Origin: Bacteroides zhangwenhongii
GTDB taxonomy: Bacteria; Bacteroidota; Bacteroidia; Bacteroidales; Bacteroidaceae
NCBI RefSeq assembly: GCF_009193325.2
Contig: NZ_CP059856.1
Span: 3,038,001 to 3,102,000, forward strand
DNA length: 64,000 nucleotides
Direction: 5' to 3'
The notes under the pieces are model-generated. The model had not been told where the DNA came from and ran no database searches. It worked only from the letters and a program-made list of their open reading frames with translations. This document shows, one piece after another, positions 61,817 to 64,000 of this stretch. Position 1 is the first letter of the stretch. The number at the start of each line of letters is the position of its first letter. The position numbers were made by a program, and so were the translations under genes.

Positions 61817-62308
61817 CTATCTCACGATGTCTTCCGGGAACTTGGCCGGCATTCCCAGTCTCTTCCAAGTCTCATAATACCAGGCATTGAGTTCGTTTCC
61901 ATTCAAATCGTTCTTGATAAAGTATTTCAGATGCAAGTAATCCTTATCCTTGATTTCGAATTGCAGAATATTATCCTGATTGTCCAACATCGGAAGATGA
62001 ATATTCTTCTCGATACTCTCTTTATAAGAATCATCCGTCAGTTGCTTCCACGTTCCATATCCCGTGATGATAGCATCGGAACCGGGAATAATCGTGAAGT
62101 TCACGATTCGTCCGTCATCGCTCAGAACCTTGAACGTGTTACTAGGCTTTAAGGCTCCTGGAACATCAGGAGATTCGGACACATAATGGCAAAGCTGCCA
62201 AATACCTTTCAAATCGGCCAATTGGAATTTTGTTTTCTTCTGGGCCATCGCACCTGTTACCGCCAACAACATTATTGAAAGCATGGTAAAGAAATAGAGC
62301 TTTTTCAT
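61817..62308 (-). CDS. DUF4488-like exported protein
   Basis: This 163-residue protein has a signal peptide ([23 protein letters not shown]) and a small lipocalin-like beta fold: [69 protein letters not shown]4488 and similar proteins occur beside Bacteroides glycan loci; biochemical role is unknown, ligand binding in the periplasm is a reasonable guess. Promoter -7 box at 62349-62356. Confidence 0.75.
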   Translation of the reverse strand: MKKLYFFTMLSIMLLAVTGAMAQKKTKFQLADLKGIWQLCHYVSESPDVPGALKPSNTFKVLSDDGRIVNFTIIPGSDAIITGYGTWKQLTDDSYKESIEKNIHLPMLDNQDNILQFEIKDKDYLHLKYFIKNDLNGNELNAWYYETWKRLGMPAKFPEDIVR

Positions 62309-62348
62309 GATAGTATTATTTTAGTTAACACTCTCGAATGCGTATGTC

Positions 62349-62356
62349 CAAATATA
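62349..62356 (-). promoter_or_regulatory. -7 box of DUF4488-mutarotase unit
   Basis: TATATTTG on the minus strand, with a one-mismatch -33 element (TTTC at 62376-62379) 19 bp away. Confidence 0.6.
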
Positions 62357-62390
62357 AAGATTTATTTTGAGAAAAGAAACAGAAAGCGCA

Positions 62391-62428
62391 TAAAAAAACT
62401 CGCATAACCAGAAGATTATGCGAGTTTT
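62391..62428 (-). terminator. Terminator of asnS
   Basis: AAAACTCGCATAA (62395-62407) pairs with TTATGCGAGTTTT (62416-62428); on the minus strand it continues into a TTTTTTTA run. It is 20 bp past the asnS stop. Confidence 0.9.
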
Positions 62429-62447
62429 ACATAAATATACCGAAATA

Positions 62448-63851
62448 TTAGAAATCAGCATTTCGCGGTGTACGCGGGAACGGTATCACGTCACGGATGT
62501 TGGACATACCCGTTACAAAGAGCAACAGGCGTTCAAAACCTAGTCCGAAACCGGAATGAGGACAGGTACCGAACTTACGCGTATCCAGATACCACCACAT
62601 ATCCTTCATCGGAATGTGAAGTTCTTCGATACGGGTCATCAGCTTGTTGTAGTCCGATTCACGTTCGGAACCGCCGATAATTTCACCGATCTTCGGGAAA
62701 AGAACATCCATCGCACGTACCGTCTTGCCATCCTCGTTCTGCTTCATATAGAAGGCTTTGATTTCCTTCGGATAGTCAGTCAGAATGACCGGACGTTTGA
62801 AGTGATCTTCCACCAAGTAGCGTTCGTGCTCGGAAGCCAAGTCCACACCCCAGTAAACGGGGAACTCGAACTTATGACCTTTCGCTACGGCATCTTCCAG
62901 AATCTTGATACCGTCTGTATAGGGCAGACGAACAAAATCATCTTTCAATACACCTTGCAGACGCTCAATCAAGCCCTTGTCGAACATATCGTTCAGGAAC
63001 TTCACATCATCCGCACAGTTATCCAACGCCCATTTCACACAGTACTTGATGAACTCTTCAGCCAAGTCCATATTATCTGTAATGTCGTTGAAAGCAACTT
63101 CCGGTTCAATCATCCAGAACTCTGCCAAGTGACGGGGAGTATTGGAGTTTTCGGCACGGAACGTGGGACCGAATGTGTAAATAGATCCCAAAGCCGTAGC
63201 AGCCAACTCACCTTCCAACTGACCGGAGACTGTCAGACTTGCCTGTTTGCCAAAGAAATCGTCATCATAAATGATAGAGCCTTCTTCGTTTTTCTTCAAG
63301 TCATACAAGTTCATGGTGGTCACCTGGAACATCTGTCCGGCACCTTCGCAGTCAGAAGCCGTAATGATCGGTGTATGGAAATAGAAGAATCCTTTTTCAT
63401 GGAAGAATTTATGAATAGCGATCGCCATATTGTGGCGGATGCGGAACACAGCACCAAATGTATTGGTACGCGGACGCAAATGAGCTATCTCACGCAGGAA
63501 TTCCATGGAATGACCTTTCTTCTGCAATGGATATGTATTGTCGCAAGTACCCAGCACTTCGATTTCGCGAGCCTGCACTTCCACCTTCTGGCCGGAACCT
63601 ACTGATTCTACCATTTCCCCGTTCACGCTGATACAAGCACCGGTGGTGATCTGCTTCAACATCTCTTCGTCGAAATTAGCCAAGTCTACTACGACCTGCA
63701 AATTATTTATTGTAGAACCGTCATTCAGTGCGATAAAGTTTACTTGTTTGCTACCTCTGCGGGTGCGAACCCATCCTTTCACATTGACCATAGCGCCAAT
63801 ATCCGTGCGCTTCAACAGATCAACAATTTTTGTTCTACCAATCTTTTCCAT
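62448..63851 (-). CDS. asnS: Asparaginyl-tRNA synthetase
   Basis: This 467-residue class IIb synthetase charges tRNA-Asn. N-terminal OB fold (about 15-105, [20 protein letters not shown]) binds the anticodon; the catalytic part has motif 2 in [20 protein letters not shown] and motif 3 in [15 protein letters not shown], with [15 protein letters not shown] between, as in AsnRS rather than AspRS. It lies 25 bp downstream of the pseudouridine synthase gene and probably shares its transcript. Confidence 0.97.
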   Translation of the reverse strand: MEKIGRTKIVDLLKRTDIGAMVNVKGWVRTRRGSKQVNFIALNDGSTINNLQVVVDLANFDEEMLKQITTGACISVNGEMVESVGSGQKVEVQAREIEVLGTCDNTYPLQKKGHSMEFLREIAHLRPRTNTFGAVFRIRHNMAIAIHKFFHEKGFFYFHTPIITASDCEGAGQMFQVTTMNLYDLKKNEEGSIIYDDDFFGKQASLTVSGQLEGELAATALGSIYTFGPTFRAENSNTPRHLAEFWMIEPEVAFNDITDNMDLAEEFIKYCVKWALDNCADDVKFLNDMFDKGLIERLQGVLKDDFVRLPYTDGIKILEDAVAKGHKFEFPVYWGVDLASEHERYLVEDHFKRPVILTDYPKEIKAFYMKQNEDGKTVRAMDVLFPKIGEIIGGSERESDYNKLMTRIEELHIPMKDMWWYLDTRKFGTCPHSGFGLGFERLLLFVTGMSNIRDVIPFPRTPRNADF

Positions 63852-63876
63852 TTAACTTATTCTTTTATTAACGTTC

Positions 63877-64000
63877 TTATTCAAACGAACCCATACGGAG
63901 GTAGTTTACTTCTGCTTCCGTCAGGTAACGCCAGTCTCCGCGTCGCAGACCTTTTTTAGTCAGCCCGGCGAAGAATACACGGTCGAGTTTCACTACTTTA
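63877..64000 (-). CDS. RsuA/RluB-family pseudouridine synthase, C-terminal end only
   Basis: The last 40 residues are visible and read [20 protein letters not shown] then [19 protein letters not shown] before a TAA at 63877-63879. This matches the C-terminus of large-subunit rRNA pseudouridine synthases (KLxRxxxxxxxLxxLxxGxWRxLxxxE). The rest of the gene is beyond the window. Confidence 0.8.
   Translation of the reverse strand, partial: KVVKLDRVFFAGLTKKGLRRGDWRYLTEAEVNYLRMGSFE

Overview
The window looks like a chromosome segment of a gut Bacteroides (B. thetaiotaomicron/ovatus/xylanisolvens type). The evidence is the paired SusC/SusD genes, a one-protein hybrid two-component regulator, an ECF-sigma/FecR pair, many lipoprotein signals, and Bacteroides-type promoters (TTTG, 19-20 bp, TAnnTTTG). 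Species cannot be fixed by reading alone. No tRNA, rRNA, insertion sequence, integrase or CRISPR array was seen.

Region 1 (1-10031, all minus) is a polysaccharide utilisation locus (PUL) of the ECF type. In transcription order it reads sigma factor, FecR anti-sigma, SusC with an STN signalling domain, SusD, DUF3823-like surface lipoprotein, and a GH89 alpha-N-acetylglucosaminidase cut by the window edge. Such a set fits capture of a host glycan bearing alpha-GlcNAc.

Region 2 (10571-33559) is mostly housekeeping: malate dehydrogenase; a TolC/HlyD/two-ABC-2-permease export operon without its own ATPase; a small outer-membrane barrel; a thioredoxin-like lipid-envelope protein; Mrp; TrmB; IlvE; XseB/XseA; a subtilase; MnmA; an unrecognised 289-residue protein; IspF; an FAH-family protein; Rex; a SUI1 protein; and the ribosomal operon rplM-rpsI-rpsB-tsf.

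Region 3 (34058-62308) is a second, HTCS-regulated PUL for an acidic, probably sulfated polysaccharide. Operon A is susC, susD, a heparinase II/III-fold lyase, then three fimbria-type genes (DUF3575 barrel and two fimbrillin-like lipoproteins), closed by a strong terminator. A second heparinase-fold lyase lipoprotein follows, then a candidate small RNA. Operon B is a PL8-like lyase, a serine-type sulfatase and a GH88 unsaturated uronyl hydrolase, followed by the HTCS. Facing it are a second GH88, a rhamnose-mutarotase-family gene and a DUF4488 gene. Lyases would cut the chain to unsaturated oligosaccharides, SusCD would import them, and sulfatase and GH88 would finish them in the periplasm, where the HTCS senses products. 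Two further lyase genes are dead: both keep their N- and C-terminal ends in one frame but have lost the catalytic middle. asnS and the end of an RsuA-family pseudouridine synthase close the window.

The most unusual signals are (i) the fimbrial module built into a lyase PUL, (ii) three intergenic arrays with exactly 22-bp spacing but unrelated core sequences, (iii) the two internally deleted lyases, and (iv) a promoter-to-terminator unit without a reading frame, probably an sRNA.
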